A stretch of DNA of 64,000 nt, taken from assembly GCF_030272615.1 (NCBI RefSeq), contig NC_081415.1:606600637-606664636 (forward strand), written 5' to 3'. Of the stretch, positions 36,253-48,034 are shown in pieces (positions within the stretch are counted from its first letter, which is position 1; each line of letters opens with the position of its first letter). Under the pieces are notes generated by a model, which saw nothing but the letters and a program-made list of their open reading frames with translations, was not told the origin of the DNA and searched no databases. Source of the DNA: Cryptomeria japonica. Taxonomy: Eukaryota > Streptophyta > Pinopsida > Cupressales > Cupressaceae. The position numbers were made by a program, and so were the translations under genes.

Positions 36253-39200
36253 TTAAGTTGCAACATGTGAAGACATGAATCCTTCGAACTTCTAGATGAT
36301 CGTTCGTAGCTCAGCAGGATTCAACTCGTGGGTGTTCATGGAAACAATCATGGTCTTCACAATGGTATCATGACATTGAAGAAGCATAGAGTTGTACTTC
36401 TCCAAAGTAGATTGGATTTCCTGCAAGAAGATTTGATGTTTCATCAAAACTTGAATTGAGGCATCTGAAAATTGCTCACTCCTCCGCTCAGTATGAATCT
36501 TCATTTGTAGATCTGCGAGAACTTCTTCAAATGGTATCAACTCCCCATTCTGACCCATGATATTGCAAGAGGCCTTCTCACAGTGAGAAACAACACCTTG
36601 GAATACTTCAACTTGCAATTTCATTGTGTCATCAATCTCTTCAATGAGGGATTTGAGAACGAGGGCTTTGTTCTCTAGAAGCTCTTCAAATTCTAGATAC
36701 ATGACCTTGGAAGGAATAATGTCATGCTCCTGAAGAACACTCAACTGTTGTTGAGGCATCTTGCACCAAACCGTCAAGCTACCTTCAACCCTTTCCATGA
36801 TCTGTTTGAAAGTCTCAGAGGTATGATTCAATTTTTCTTCAGTGGTCTCCAACTTAACCATCATTTGGAATATGTCTTTCAGCACTTGCGCACACAGATC
36901 ATGAAGCTGATCCACCCAAGAGTCCAATGCTTGTACCTTCTGAGTAGCTCTTTCAACTCCCCGAATTGATTCTTGTGAATCGGAAGAACTTGAAGGATTA
37001 CACCCTTCATTAGCAGGTTTTGCAATTTTATGAACAAGTGCAACAAGTTGCCTATTCTCCTCTTCTAGCTTGTCTTTCTTCGCTAGAAGTTCATCATACC
37101 GCTGTACTAGTTAAGCTACAGATTGTTGGGCATCATGCTTGACCACTTTATGCGTTTGTTTACCCAATTCTATCCTTGTGACCCTGTAATCAGCAACTTG
37201 CATTTCCACGCGTGGCTTAGCTACAAGGGGCTCAACAATTTCTGCCACTTTCATCTTATTGCTTTCAATTGTTACCCTTGAGATCGTCTTGGCTCCTTTA
37301 GCAACCTTGGGCCTAGATTGCTTAAGTTGCTGATAATCAAAGACATCAGGAGAAATTTCCTCCTTCCTCTTGGGAGTGAAAGAACTAAGCCATGGAGGTA
37401 AAACGACTAGTTCTCCTTCAGCTCAGCAACCATGGCTTGTTCAGTAACCAAAGGGCATGAAGATTGTTTCATAAACTCCTCAAAGATGGAAGTAGAGGTA
37501 TCAATTTCTGACAAATGAATACATGCAAGAGTATCCATAAAGATTTCCAACAAACTCTCTTGTTGATAATCAAGAGGTGGCTCAACTGTTGAAATGGGAA
37601 TGACATTCTGAGGAGACTCATCCATTACTGTGTCAAGAGGAGATAGAGGCAGCTCCATGGAAACTGAGGGGGGAATCTCATGAGGTGACTCCGGAGCCAG
37701 TGACTTAGGAGCATCATTTGATTGTTGTCCTTCCTTCGGATCATCGGGATCAATCACATGAATGTGAATCTGGGACTTTTCTTTCTCATGAATTGTCGTC
37801 TCATCAGGAGAAAGCACCATTGCTCGACTAACCCGCAATTTGATCCTCGTGCCTGAAGATGATGCACCTTCCTTGTTATCTATCTGGATTTCAGACTTGC
37901 TTCCAAGGGGTCCTGTAGAATCATCTTCTTTTCCAACCTTTATTTTGATGAGTCTAACACTATTACCTTTGAGCCAAGTGTTGGTGTTAGTTAAGATGGG
38001 CTGAAATCTCTCAAGAATGGAAGTGCATTCTTTGTGTGACCATTGGATTAAACGAAGTGGAGCTTCTTCAACCCTCCGTGAGACATACTCTCGATCAAGC
38101 ACATTCCCATCATCAATCATCCCTTGCAGAATGTCCACCAGGTTCAAATCAATAATCTGCTCAAGGGTGAGCCGACAATAGTCCATCTTTAGAACCTCCT
38201 TTTCTATAGGGAGATCCACCCAGATATCGTCTATGAGATGCACATGTATGAAGGACTTTTTGATTCTCTTCTTCATACCTCGGTAGTCAAAATCTGCCCT
38301 TGACTTAAACCTTTTGAGTTTTATTTGCTACATCTTGGTCTCCATAGCTTTGGCTTTGGTGAGGTAGTACCGGCCAATCTTCAATGGGTTAGTTGTAGAA
38401 ATCCGCATTCCAACCTTATGCTTGACAGATTGATGTGCATGAATCGCTATGATTTGCCTTCCCAACTCCATAAGAATAATCTTATCAGTTGAGCATCTAG
38501 GGAGCATGTATGGCTGCCCATTGTAACATCCAACTCTCATATAAGTGAAAGTTGGGAATTGAAGGAACAAACAACCATACTCATTCACCCTTTCCCATGC
38601 CTCATCAGATATTCTTCTATTCTTTAGAGTCTTGTCAAACTGACACATGAAATAACCAAAGAATGCATCTTGAACCCTTCTGAAATGTAATCTGTTGGGT
38701 CTCAAGAGTAGCTGATCATAGTACTCCCACACTGGTATAAGCGAACGATCACCCTTGGTAGAAAGACTAGGGAAATGTCTAAGTGACACTACCAAATACA
38801 CTAAGTATGAGTTCATGTAAAATGTCATAGTGGTAGGGACTGCTGCAAGTTGTTCACACAAAGTATCACTAATAATCTCTCCCCATGAGATGTGATGGGA
38901 CTGCCTTATGAACATGATAAACTGATACATCCAAGGATCAAAAACATTAGAATGCTCAAGACCTAACATTCTGCTGAGGAGAGTAATGATGTCTCCAATT
39001 TCCCACTTGAAGTCACAACGGTATAACTTAGCCCACCCTGTAAAAGCGGCTCATGGCTCATGGATCCATCTGTTAATGTGATGTTTGCTGTCCTTTTCCC
39101 TCTCAACATAGTACTTAGCTGCACTATCCTTGGAAATCTCCATATACACAGGTGCTGACAGTATTATGAAGACTTCTCAATAGTATCCGCATCAAGGCGG

Positions 39201-39598
39201 ATCATTGCCTCCCCATCATCATTTTTGATGGTTCTCGTCTCCTTGTCGAAATGGTGAGCGCAAGCAAGAACAAATACATGTTCTAGGGCAGCCACCGAAA
39301 AAGAAGATGCATGATGAATGTGGCTGTCCAACAAACGCTGCATATTACTATCCTGCGGATCTTCCACCCTTTTGATGAATTCTGACATGTCAACATGCCC
39401 AATTTGTGTATCCTTGATATGATCCATAGGAGAGGAAACCTGTGTAGGAGAAACCTCATTTTGATATATGTCATATTTATATTTCATCTTCTTTGGAACG
39501 GAAGATGATGGTAAATCTGACATTGAAGAACAATCTGGTATGTTGCAATGAAGACTTAAAAGTTTCAAAGCAACATCAAGATCAGTTGCAACTATCAT
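36253..39598 (-). pseudogene. Large protein of unknown function, copy A (broken)
   Basis: Starts at the conserved ATG (39598, residues MIVATDLDVALKLLSLH); the ancestral stop aligned with B is at 36253-36255. Order of regions: a short N-terminal part; a folded core of about 350 residues with FIKRVEDP, FDPWMYQFIMFIRQ, FYMNSYL and FTYMRVG..GQPYMLPR; a linker rich in Pro, Ser and acid with VIDPDDPKEG and repeated SPH/PLSP; a basic stretch before KQSRPKVAK that could be a nuclear signal; and a C-terminal coiled-coil-like half rich in Glu, Leu and Gln. It is broken by frame changes, by a premature TAG at 36292-36294, and by TAG between 38276 and 38330 where B has CAG. A deletion of about 90 bp relative to B lies near 37430. 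The family is not recognised. The core resembles, loosely, N-terminal regions of plant transposon-associated proteins. Not a polymerase. Confidence 0.65.
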
Positions 39599-40334
39599 CT
39601 TTGAGAAAAACTCTAACCCTTGCACTTCACAATTTTGTGAGAGGAAGATGGGAAATAAAAAGGGATATTTGAAACTTGACTTTGACCAATTTCGGATCTT
39701 GGGGAACGTTTTACAAGTATACAAGTGGGGAAGGACAAACATGCAATCAGATTTTTGAAACCCGAATGCAAGTATACTTGTAAAAAGGAAAATGGAGAAA
39801 TGGGTGGAAAATGAGATTTTGACATGCAGGAAATAACGAGAATGATATGTACGGATAAAGGCAATGAGTATGAACAAAAATGGAAGGATTTTGGGAAGAT
39901 CACTTTCAAGAAAATGGGAAGAACTTTCAACGTGTAATCCGGTTTTAAAATCTTGATTTTGAAAGAATGGGTATTTTTTAACTTAGAAACTTGGAATTCC
40001 ACCAAAAGACGATTAAAATGTTCCAACCATAGGGGAAGATCAATTATTTTCATCCTACTTGCAATCGGGATTTAAAATCCCGAATGCAAGTAAAGAGGGA
40101 AAATGGGGAAGAACAATGCAATTCACAAATTGCTTTGGTAAGAGGAAAATCTCTCTCACAAAATCGTTTTAGGCAAGAACTATCAAAATAAACATATATA
40201 CAACTAGAAAGATCAAACAAGAAGAGAAACTAAACAAAGCAAGAAAGAAAAATGAAAGCAAAACCAAAAGAAATCTTACCTTGCTTAACCAAGATGCCTC
40301 TTCAAGAGATGAAACAATCTTTGGAAGGAAGAAT

Positions 40335-40798
40335 TGTTGGTATAATTATTTATTCATGTTGGATATTATTACATCTTAATTAAGTTTACTTAGGTCATGC
40401 ATATCATAGTAGTTTGGGTATGAGACACCTGGGTGTTTGTGCCACCTTGGGATAGTGTGTGTAGGAGAATTTCCACCTTTTGTGGTCTTATCTAGTTGTT
40501 ACATTCCACTTTCGGTGGGTGATCCACCTCATGTGAAATATTTTATTGTTTCTCCTACCTACCACACCTATTTCCTACCTACCCTTGTTTCTTATTGAGC
40601 CACATGTCATATTTGTGTGCTCACATATCCATATAGCCTTGCCTATATAAGCAAACTCATATTCATTGTATGTAATTAATTGATTGATGATCCAATTGAT
40701 CAGTATTTTTTTCTTGATAGAATACAGTTTATTCCTATCAATATTTTGTCTCCCTATTGTACTTTTCATTGAGCTCTTGATCTTGGCAAAATCTCACA
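40335..40798 (+). mobile_element. 5' LTR of the copia element (464 bp)
   Basis: Starts TGTTGGTATAATTATTTATT, ends ATCTCACA directly before the primer site. The TATA box TATATAA is at 40644-40650. Confidence 0.8.
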
Positions 40799-40811
40799 TG
40801 GTATCAGAGCC
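40799..40811 (+). promoter_or_regulatory. Primer binding site for initiator tRNA-Met
   Basis: TGGTATCAGAGCC immediately follows the LTR end at 40798. Confidence 0.9.
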
Positions 40812-42238
40812 ATTAGAGCGTCTTTGATTTGTCATTTTTGAGGCTTCAATTTTTGGATATGGGGAGGTGCTATTTTTTGGTGCGTTGTACAACGATTTGG
40901 ACATCACGGTTGAGTCCGAGAGGCTGTTTCCATAAAAATTGAGTATAAACTCTGCCTATTTTGGAGAAAATCGGTTTTGGAGGAAAAAATTAGCCTATTA
41001 GGCTGGACGGTACGAATTTTGCAAAAAAAAAGTTTTTATGAAGACTTTGTACCCCGCAGAGTTGCAGGTGCGTACTGTTGCCGATCTCTGTAACCCGTGA
41101 ACTCCTGACGTGTACCTCCCAGTCGGGCCACCCTGCTCTGGTGTAGATTCCATCCGTTGCAGGTCCTTCGGTTGTTGGCGTTGACTTCCCGGTGGTGCCC
41201 TCTCCCCGGCACCACCTGCCGCGAGTATCTCCTGCCAACGACTTCCTGCCGGCCCTGCCATTTGCGACCCCTGCATCTCCTTGCGACCCTTGCACCTCCG
41301 GTCGCCTTGTCCTGCTTCTCGTTGAGCCATAGACCTCCTCCGTACTGCCACGCGGCGGCCCGACATTTGCCCACGCAGTGCCCATCAGTTGCACAATTGG
41401 TTGACACGTCAATATTTGTACACTGCGTCAGTGATCCACATCAGCGACACGTCAGCCAGTCGTACGACACATCATTTGTACGGAACCACACATTTTTTGC
41501 CACGTCATCAAGTCCATACGGTACAGACAACCATGCAAGGGGAGGTGACGTTTTTTTGATGGCTAGGCGGGCGTCAAATTTAAGTCTGCCATTTATTGAC
41601 GTCAGCACTGTGTCAACAGTATTTTGAAATTTTTTCACCCCCCTCTCAGTGAGCTTTTCAGTTTTGTAGTTCAACTTTGGAAGGCCATATCTTGCTCATT
41701 TTTGCTCCTTTTTTGGTGTAATTTTTTTTTGAAATGGGCTAGAATTTCGTGCTCTTCGCAGTGGTGGAGAATTTTTTTGATTTTGATGGACGGATTTTTT
41801 AGAATTTGCAGATCTTCATCATTGTAGTTGAGAATCCCCGATTTTGCAACTTCAGAGGGTTCGTTTGGGGTCATACGACCTCCTTTTCAGGCGCTGTTTT
41901 TTTTTAAAGTGCATAATTTTTTGTCTACTTTCATAATTTGCCATTTGTTTGCAGTGATTTTGAGTAGAAATTGTACTTTCAGTATTTGGTCATTTTTGGC
42001 CTATTTGGTACTTGTATTTTGCTTGGATCTCAGTTTAGATCACTTGTAATATTTTTTTAAAGTCTCTTTTAGCCTATTTCAGGCAGTTGTAAAATTGAAA
42101 TTAGAAGTCCACCTTGCCTTGTTTTGCAAGTGGCTCATTGTATACGCACTAAGTATAAAGTGCCAAATCACCATTTTGGGGGGGGGGGTCTTGTGTGATT
42201 GATCCTCTCTCTATCTTGTGTTTTTTCATTTTGGTGCT

Positions 42239-43455
42239 ATGGGTTCTCCTAAATTTCCACTTTTAACTCCTCATAATTATGCTTCATGGAAGATTAAGTC
42301 TTGGAGTAAACTAATGGAAAAATTACTTATTCATTTTGTAAATGGAACTATAATAGTACCACCCGATCTTAAGGCTGATCCTAATGCTCAGATTGAATGG
42401 CTCACTAAGAATGCTATGGCACTTGGAACTTTGAGAAAGTATGTATCAGATGACCTCATTCTCACATTGAGAAGTGTACTACAATCAAAGAGGCTTGGGA
42501 TATTTATGAGAAATTGTATGGACAAGTTGATGAGATTAAGGGCTACAAACTTGATAGCGAACTCACAACTTTGGATCCCAAGGATTTTGATACAATCCAG
42601 GATTATGTCACAAAAGCAATTGAGCTAAGAGCAAAGCTAAAGGATTGTGGCATTGACAAAAAGGATTCTCAATTGGTTTATAACTTGTTGGACAAGCTTC
42701 TTTCAGAGTATGCAGCCTTTGTATCTAGCTTTCACACCCATAGGTTAGCTCAAGGTTCCTCATACACTTCTCCCTCATTTGATTCATTCACAGAGATGTT
42801 GATACTTGAGCAATCTAAGTTGACCAAGATGGGGATTCTCAAATCTTCAAAGTCACAAGCTTTGGTGGCTAACGAAGGGAATCAAAGCAATCAAGGGAAA
42901 GGCAAGAATCAAAAGCAACCTAAGTCAAAATCACAACACGATGGAGCTCAATTATCCTCTCTACAACAAGGTGATTCACCATTCTCACCTAAGAGGAAAT
43001 CATATAAGGACAATCTTTTTTGTGGATATTGCAAGAAGTCAGGACATGATGAACATCATTGTTACAAGAAGGATATTGATGAGTTGAAGAATCTTCTTGA
43101 GAAGAACAAAATTAACCTACCTTCTATAATTTCTACAACGGCTTCTTCTTCAAAGGATAAAGGAAAGGATCACTCTTTTGGGACAGATAAAGGAAAGGGA
43201 CAAGCTCTTTGTGCTACTACAAGTCATGATTCAGGGAGATGGCTTCTAGATTTAGGCGCTTCTCATCATATGGCATCTTCGCAGTCTATGTTCTCTTCAT
43301 TTGAGCCTTGCACCATGCCACAAATTTTGATGGGCAATCATACATACATGGATGTGATTGGGAAAGGATCTATTGCCATTGGGGATAACTCCTTCAATGA
43401 CGTGTTGTGTGTACCCCACTTGACAAACAATCTTCTTTCCATCTATCTACTTGGT
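42239..43455 (+). pseudogene. Copia gag and start of protease (broken)
   Basis: Starts MGSPKFPLLTPHNYASWK, the usual opening of copia gag. A frame change near 42462 separates the first frame from the second, which resumes in HIEKCTTIKEAWDIYEKLYG and continues to 43512. A zinc knuckle CGYCKKSGHDEHHC (C-x2-C-x4-H-x4-C) lies near 43021-43062. The protease opening is WLLDLGASHHMA near 43239-43274; the catalytic motif is normally D-S/T-G, so D-L-G is a damaging change. After VLCVPHLTNNLLSI the frame leaves copia homology and reads into the antisense of element C. In an intact element gag would assemble the particle and the protease would cleave the polyprotein. This copy cannot. Confidence 0.85.
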
Positions 43456-45591
43456 GCACTTTCTCAGGAACCGTTGCTTCCATTCTCTCCTCAACCAATC
43501 GGGAATGGTTGATTGTTCCATTCTACCTTCATCAAAATTATCTTCAATATCCTTTGGCTAAGTGATTATGCCATCCAGGAATTCTCTTTGAGGTTCCGCA
43601 TTCTCAACTTCTACAACCTTAGCGACATTGGGCTCCCGTGTTGGTTCCTGAAATGGGGCCTGAACTGGTTCCTCTACGATCTCCTCAATGATAGGAGAAG
43701 GAACTCTCATTTCCTCATCTTCCATTTCACTGTCTTGTTTTTGTTCATCAATCATAATTCTCATTGGTGTGGTAGATGAAGCACTTATGGTCGAATGACT
43801 TTCTCCTGACTTCTGTTGTCTGCTCGCCTCTACTTCTCCAGTGACCTTTCCTTTTGCTCTTAGTGAATTCTCAGTGGGTTCCTTTCTCTTCCTCGATCCA
43901 ACACTTTCTGGATTCCTAGGACCACTGGATGTTACACCACGATTTGAAGACATAGACTCATCAGTTCCCATGAGATCACATGTGAAGGCAACGCTTTTTG
44001 CCTTGAGCTCCTTAGTTTTCTGAGCTGCCCACCACTTGGAATAGTCAATTATAGGCCTCATAAGATCACCTAGGTTGGATCTTTCAGTATTCAACCAATC
44101 AACGAAGGCAAGGGGCTCATTCTTCAAGGCGGCATAATGTGGCTGCTCATATTCTTTGTCTTCCTCAAGCTGGTCTGCTACTCAGAATACTTCAGAAACT
44201 TTGATCAAACTCAATGGAATTCTGGACCATAGCCTCCTCCTCACATCGAAGCTATAAGCAACATTAGCCCAATAATCCTCGAGATCCGGCCTGTGTTCAA
44301 ATTTTACTTCATTCACCTTTCCCATTTGATGAAAAGGGTCGAAATGACTTGTTGCTTGATACTGGAAGAATGGGTGCCATTGAATTTTTCTGTTAGCATG
44401 TGTAGCAGCCTGGGCAGATGGACATGTTTCCAGTCCATTTCCGATAGTGAGAGAAGATGCTCCTATCTTTTGTTTCTTTCTCTTTAGACTCATAAAATTC
44501 TCTAATTGACGTACTACCTCAAGTAGTACCATCCTGTTTGTAGGAAACATGGGTAACTTGTATGGTTGTCTTGAGAATCCCTGGATCCTCAAGTAGGTAA
44601 ATCTGGGATATTGGATATACCAATATCCAAACCTGCTGATAAAATCTTTCGACTCTTGGGAGAGTCATTGATGGATACCTCCCTGAAGGGTTCTTGTGAT
44701 ATGCATCAAGAATGCATCATTAACTCTTTTCAGATGGAATTTCTCCTCCAGGTGCAGTTGCGGATAACAATCATAAACAGCAAATTGGTTCTCCTAATTT
44801 CCCACAGCTCCTTTGCATACAAGGCCTCTATATCTGTATGTCTTGGCCAAAGAATAGACCAAATAAGAACTCATATAGAATGTCCTGTTCTTTTCCAAGT
44901 TTCTCAACTGATCATCTAGATTATCACTGATGATTTTGGCCCAGTTTATCATCTTAACTCCAACAGTCACTTCATGGATAAAATAGTACATCCATGGATC
45001 GAAAGGAGCACCCTGCTGGCTGCCCATGACCTTGTTCAACAGGACTATGAGGTCTCCGTAATCTTCTTTAAAATATGCCTTCACAAGGAGTTTAGGTATC
45101 TTGGAGATTCCTTTCCTCGGCTTTTCCAACCACGAATGGTTGATATTAGCCTCATATTCTTCTATGTGGTCATTGTATAACCGGGTTGCTTCATCTCTAG
45201 TCATGTAGACAGTGTTATGATACTCAGGTATGTGAAAGGCTTCCCTAATTGCCACTTCTCCAATATTTGCAAGAATTCTGCCATCAAGAGCTACTATCTC
45301 TCTGTTCTTTGGGGTGTACTGCTTGGAGCACTCCACAATCAACTCAGTACATTGCATTGCTGGAAGGAAACCAACAACCTGTACCATACCATTCCGCATC
45401 ATTTATCTTGCTATCGCTGTGGGTAGCTGAGTGTCTGTGCTGTGCATCCGCCTCTTAAACTCTTGGAGGTTGATGTGTCCCAAGTTTATGTCTCCTACTT
45501 GTTTCCACTTAGAATTCATTTTTGATTTTGGAGGGGAATCTTTGTCAACTTGAAACTTCATTTTGCTTGATTTTCCAACCTCGGAGGTCAT
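43456..45591 (-). pseudogene. Large protein of unknown function, copy C (diverged, truncated)
   Basis: ATG at 45591, eight bases after the acceptor TTTCTTTTGCAG (ends at 45598). Residues MTSEVGKSSKMKF lead into INLQEFKRRM, matching VDMSEFIKRV of A and B. Further matched motifs: DPWMYYFI versus DPWMYQFI, WAKIISDNL versus WGEIISDTL, FYMSSYLVY versus FYMNSYLVY, and FTYLRIQGFSRQPYKLP versus FTYMRVGCYNGQPYMLP. An acidic, Ser/Pro-rich linker with SRKRKEPTEN follows, then PDWLRREWKQR, equivalent to PPWLSSFTPKR. In-frame stops occur at 45403-45405 and in several other places. The C-terminal coiled-coil half is absent. Conservation of the core despite strong overall divergence suggests it was once under selection. 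Confidence 0.65.
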
Positions 45592-45597
45592 CCAAAT

Positions 45598-45615
45598 CTG
45601 CAAAAGAAACAAATA
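45598..45615 (-). promoter_or_regulatory. Splice acceptor of the leader intron in element C
   Basis: Minus strand TTTGTTTCTTTTGCAG ends at 45598, just before the conserved start codon. It implies a spliced 5' leader. The donor is uncertain. Confidence 0.5.
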
Positions 45616-46204
45616 AACTTAAGTTAAGGTCTGTATTTTAGGTGTAATTTTGGGGTTTGATAGCTAAGTAATTTATGATTTTACTGAAACTTTTGAGAAA
45701 ATCCCTTGAAAATCATGATACTTAGGAAACTTTAAGGTCTGATGACTTCAAAATCAGAACTTGGGAAAAATTTAAGTCCAAGAATATTTCATTAAATCCA
45801 TTCACACTCTTTTTGAAAAGGCAGAAAATAAGAAAGAGAAGAAGGGAAATCTGTTTCTTTTTATTCCATCTCTTTAGAACTTTGAAGAAAAATCAGGTTG
45901 AAACCTCACTGCCTATGAAATCAACTTTCACCTTCAAAGAATGAAGAAGAATGGGAAAATCAAAAGTTAATCACAGAAAATCAATGGGTTTATTCTCCAA
46001 ATAGTCACAGCTCTTCAACAATCTGAGTTGAAACTTGTTGAAAAATGGTTGATCACTCAGAAATATGCTTCTTCTTCAGAACACTTCCAACCTGCAAAAA
46101 TTCCTTCAAAATTTACTCTCAACCTGCAGAAAACCTTTCAAATTCACTCTCAACTTGCTCAGAAAGTTTGGACTTCATGTGTGAAAATGAGAGAATGAAT
46201 AAGG

Positions 46205-46218
46205 TATTTGTATAAAAG
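46205..46218 (-). promoter_or_regulatory. Possible TATA box upstream of copy C gene
   Basis: Minus strand TTTTATACAAATACC, about 620 bp before the ATG. The match to TATAAA is imperfect and the assignment rests on position. Confidence 0.35.
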
Positions 46219-46549
46219 TTCGAATTTCATATTTGGAAACACAGAGGATCTTCAAAATTTGTTTCTAATTCGCTCTTCATTCATCGAACTTGGACATTCA
46301 GTCTTTAATCTTTCAAAGAAAGTTTCCAAATCAGAATTTATTGAACTGTCATTTTTTTGGCAAGTTTGAACTTTAAATTTTCAGTTCAAGATGAAAGTTT
46401 CTAAATCCATTTTCAGTTTGTAATTTGAACTTGATCTTCAATATTCTCTTTAAAAAAAACCTTCTAATTTGGTGTTAGTTCGAACTTCATGAAGATCTTG
46501 CTGACATCATCCAAGAATATTCTCTTTTTCAACACTTAGCAAGTATGTT

Positions 46550-47440
46550 TGACTTGGGCGGATTCATCTTAACTTGTTTCCAATTGCAATCAAAGCGAGG
46601 GCGGACTTCATCACATTTAGGAACTGCTGGATGCAAGGTAGGGCGGACTTTGTTGATGTTATGCACCAAGTGTATGCTGATGTAGAACGGACTTCTCCAC
46701 ACTTAGGAACTTCTTTATCATCCATAGGGCAGACTTGGTGAAGAATGTGCACCACTTGTTGTCTCTCTAGGGCGGATTTTGCTTGGTCCATGCACCATCA
46801 CCTTGCAGATTGGGCAGACTTAGAGAGACTTAGGCACCAAAATTCATGTCTTTGGGCGGACTTTGCTGAGTTCATGCCCCTTGACTTAGCCATATTTCTT
46901 CATCCTCGAGGTAAACTTCACTTGATTCTTTTCTTGACACCTCCAAGGCGGACTTTACTTGTTTCATGTACCTTGTAATCACTTCCCTAGGGCGGACTTT
47001 GAGAAGGTCATGACCATGCTTTCATACCATGAGGGCAGACTTTGCTCTTTTCATGCACCACTTAATGCATAGTGGGCGGACTTCACCAACTTTGTGCACC
47101 ACAACTCATGGCGGACTTTGTTCTTCATGTGACCAAGTAGGGCAGACTTGCTCAAACCTTTGCACTTCTCCCACATGCTACTTCCTTCACCCTTTGGCGG
47201 ACGTTCTTAACTTCATGCACCTTATTCTCAATCAAGGGCGGACTTGGTGAACCTTAGGAACCATGGAGAGCGGGCTTCATAACTTCATGCCATATTGCTT
47301 GCTTGCTAGGTGGACTTGCGTTGACTTAGGAACCGTCTTCATGTCCTTGGGCGGACTTTGTGAAGAATGTGCACCACTTGTTATCACCTTCAAGGCGGAC
47401 TTCATGAATTTCAAGAACCAAGGAGGACGGACTTCAAGAA
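46550..47440 (-). repeat. About 22-copy array, core GGGCGGACTTTG (plus-strand sense)
   Basis: Cores GGGCGGACTT(T/C), GGGCAGACTT or AGGCGGACTT occur at an average spacing of about 41 bp, often followed 20-25 bp later by ATGCACC or TTAGGAAC. Clear examples lie near 46602, 46641, 46771, 46855, 46991, 47074, 47236, 47350 and 47394. Located 600-1480 bp inside the terminus of element C, i.e. in U3. Confidence 0.9.
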
Positions 47441-48034
47441 ATCTACGCATCATGAGATCAAAACTTCGAATCTTCATTACTTGAACAATACTCCTCGGAA
47501 TGCCTTGAAATTTGAAAACACTACTCCAATCATCCACTGAATTCATCAGGATTCCTAAAATTTAGGAGATTGGCTTTTTCAAACAAAACTTGAATTTTGA
47601 AGGAATTTGTCGATCATTTCCAGTGTAGTGCAAACCCTAGGTCCCTTTTCCAAAAATAGAAAAAGCAAGGTTCCCTAAAAAATAGGAAAAAAAAGCTACT
47701 TCAAGGATCGTGCTCAAAATGCCAAAAGCGAAACTTCCTAAAAAATAGGAAAAAACAAAACTTTCCAAAAATAGAAAGTTGTCCAAATTGAGCGAAATCA
47801 ATTGCAATCTTTGTCCTTTAGCCTTTCTAGCCACTTTGACGGTGTCTAGACTCTATTCTGACCATGGCTTGCACAAACTGACTCATGACTTTCAAAATTC
47901 AGACCATTCAAAACTGACAAAACTGGGCAGTACCGATGCAAGGTCGTCACAAGGCTACTAACAAAAACCCTAGAAAGCAGGAAAAAGGGAGGGCCCCAGT
48001 TCTCAATGGGGTGATGTGTGAAAAGGTCACAACA

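Larger units (their letters stand above)
35163..40334 (-). mobile_element. Element A: ORF-bearing TGTTG...CAACA family member, 5' part missing
   Basis: Homologous along its whole length to element B from about 57480 to its right end. On the minus strand it ends ...TTTTCAACA at 35163. The upstream part is lost where a copia LTR begins at 40335. It contains a leader with intron-like sequence, the large pseudogene (39598-36253), a TATA box (35973-35981) and eight GTCTTTG words (35429-35900). The TATA-to-end distance is 818 bp, identical to B. No reverse transcriptase, integrase, primer site or polypurine tract was found. Confidence 0.75.
40335..43455 (+). mobile_element. Truncated Ty1/copia retrotransposon
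   Basis: 5' LTR 40335-40798, primer binding site 40799, a leader of about 1.4 kb that is GC-rich at 41040-41530, then gag and the start of the protease. Sequence identity to copia is lost at about 43455, where the minus-strand element C begins, so integrase, reverse transcriptase and the 3' LTR are missing. Confidence 0.85.
43456..48034 (-). mobile_element. Element C: diverged ORF-bearing TGTTG family member, 3' part missing
   Basis: On the minus strand it starts at 48034 with TGTTGTGACC, and its first 70 bases match the start of LTR2 (TCACACAT, CCCCATTG, GGGGCCC, TGCTTTCTAGG). Then come a U3 sub-repeat array, a weak TATA site, a leader with a clear splice acceptor, and the pseudogene. The distal part, including any CAACA end, is missing at the junction with the copia element near 43455. 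The layout (terminus, array, promoter, leader intron, gene) is the same as in element B, although the sequences have diverged. Confidence 0.7.

Noticed and set aside
40990-41627. Overlapping frames on both strands in the GC-rich stretch
   Set aside because: They lie in the untranslated leader of the copia element between primer site and gag and show no motif.
35163-48034. A and C as the two ends of a single minus-strand element with a copia insertion
   Set aside because: Both carry the N-terminal and core parts of the same protein, so they are separate copies, and the pentamers AGTTT and GGTAG do not match.
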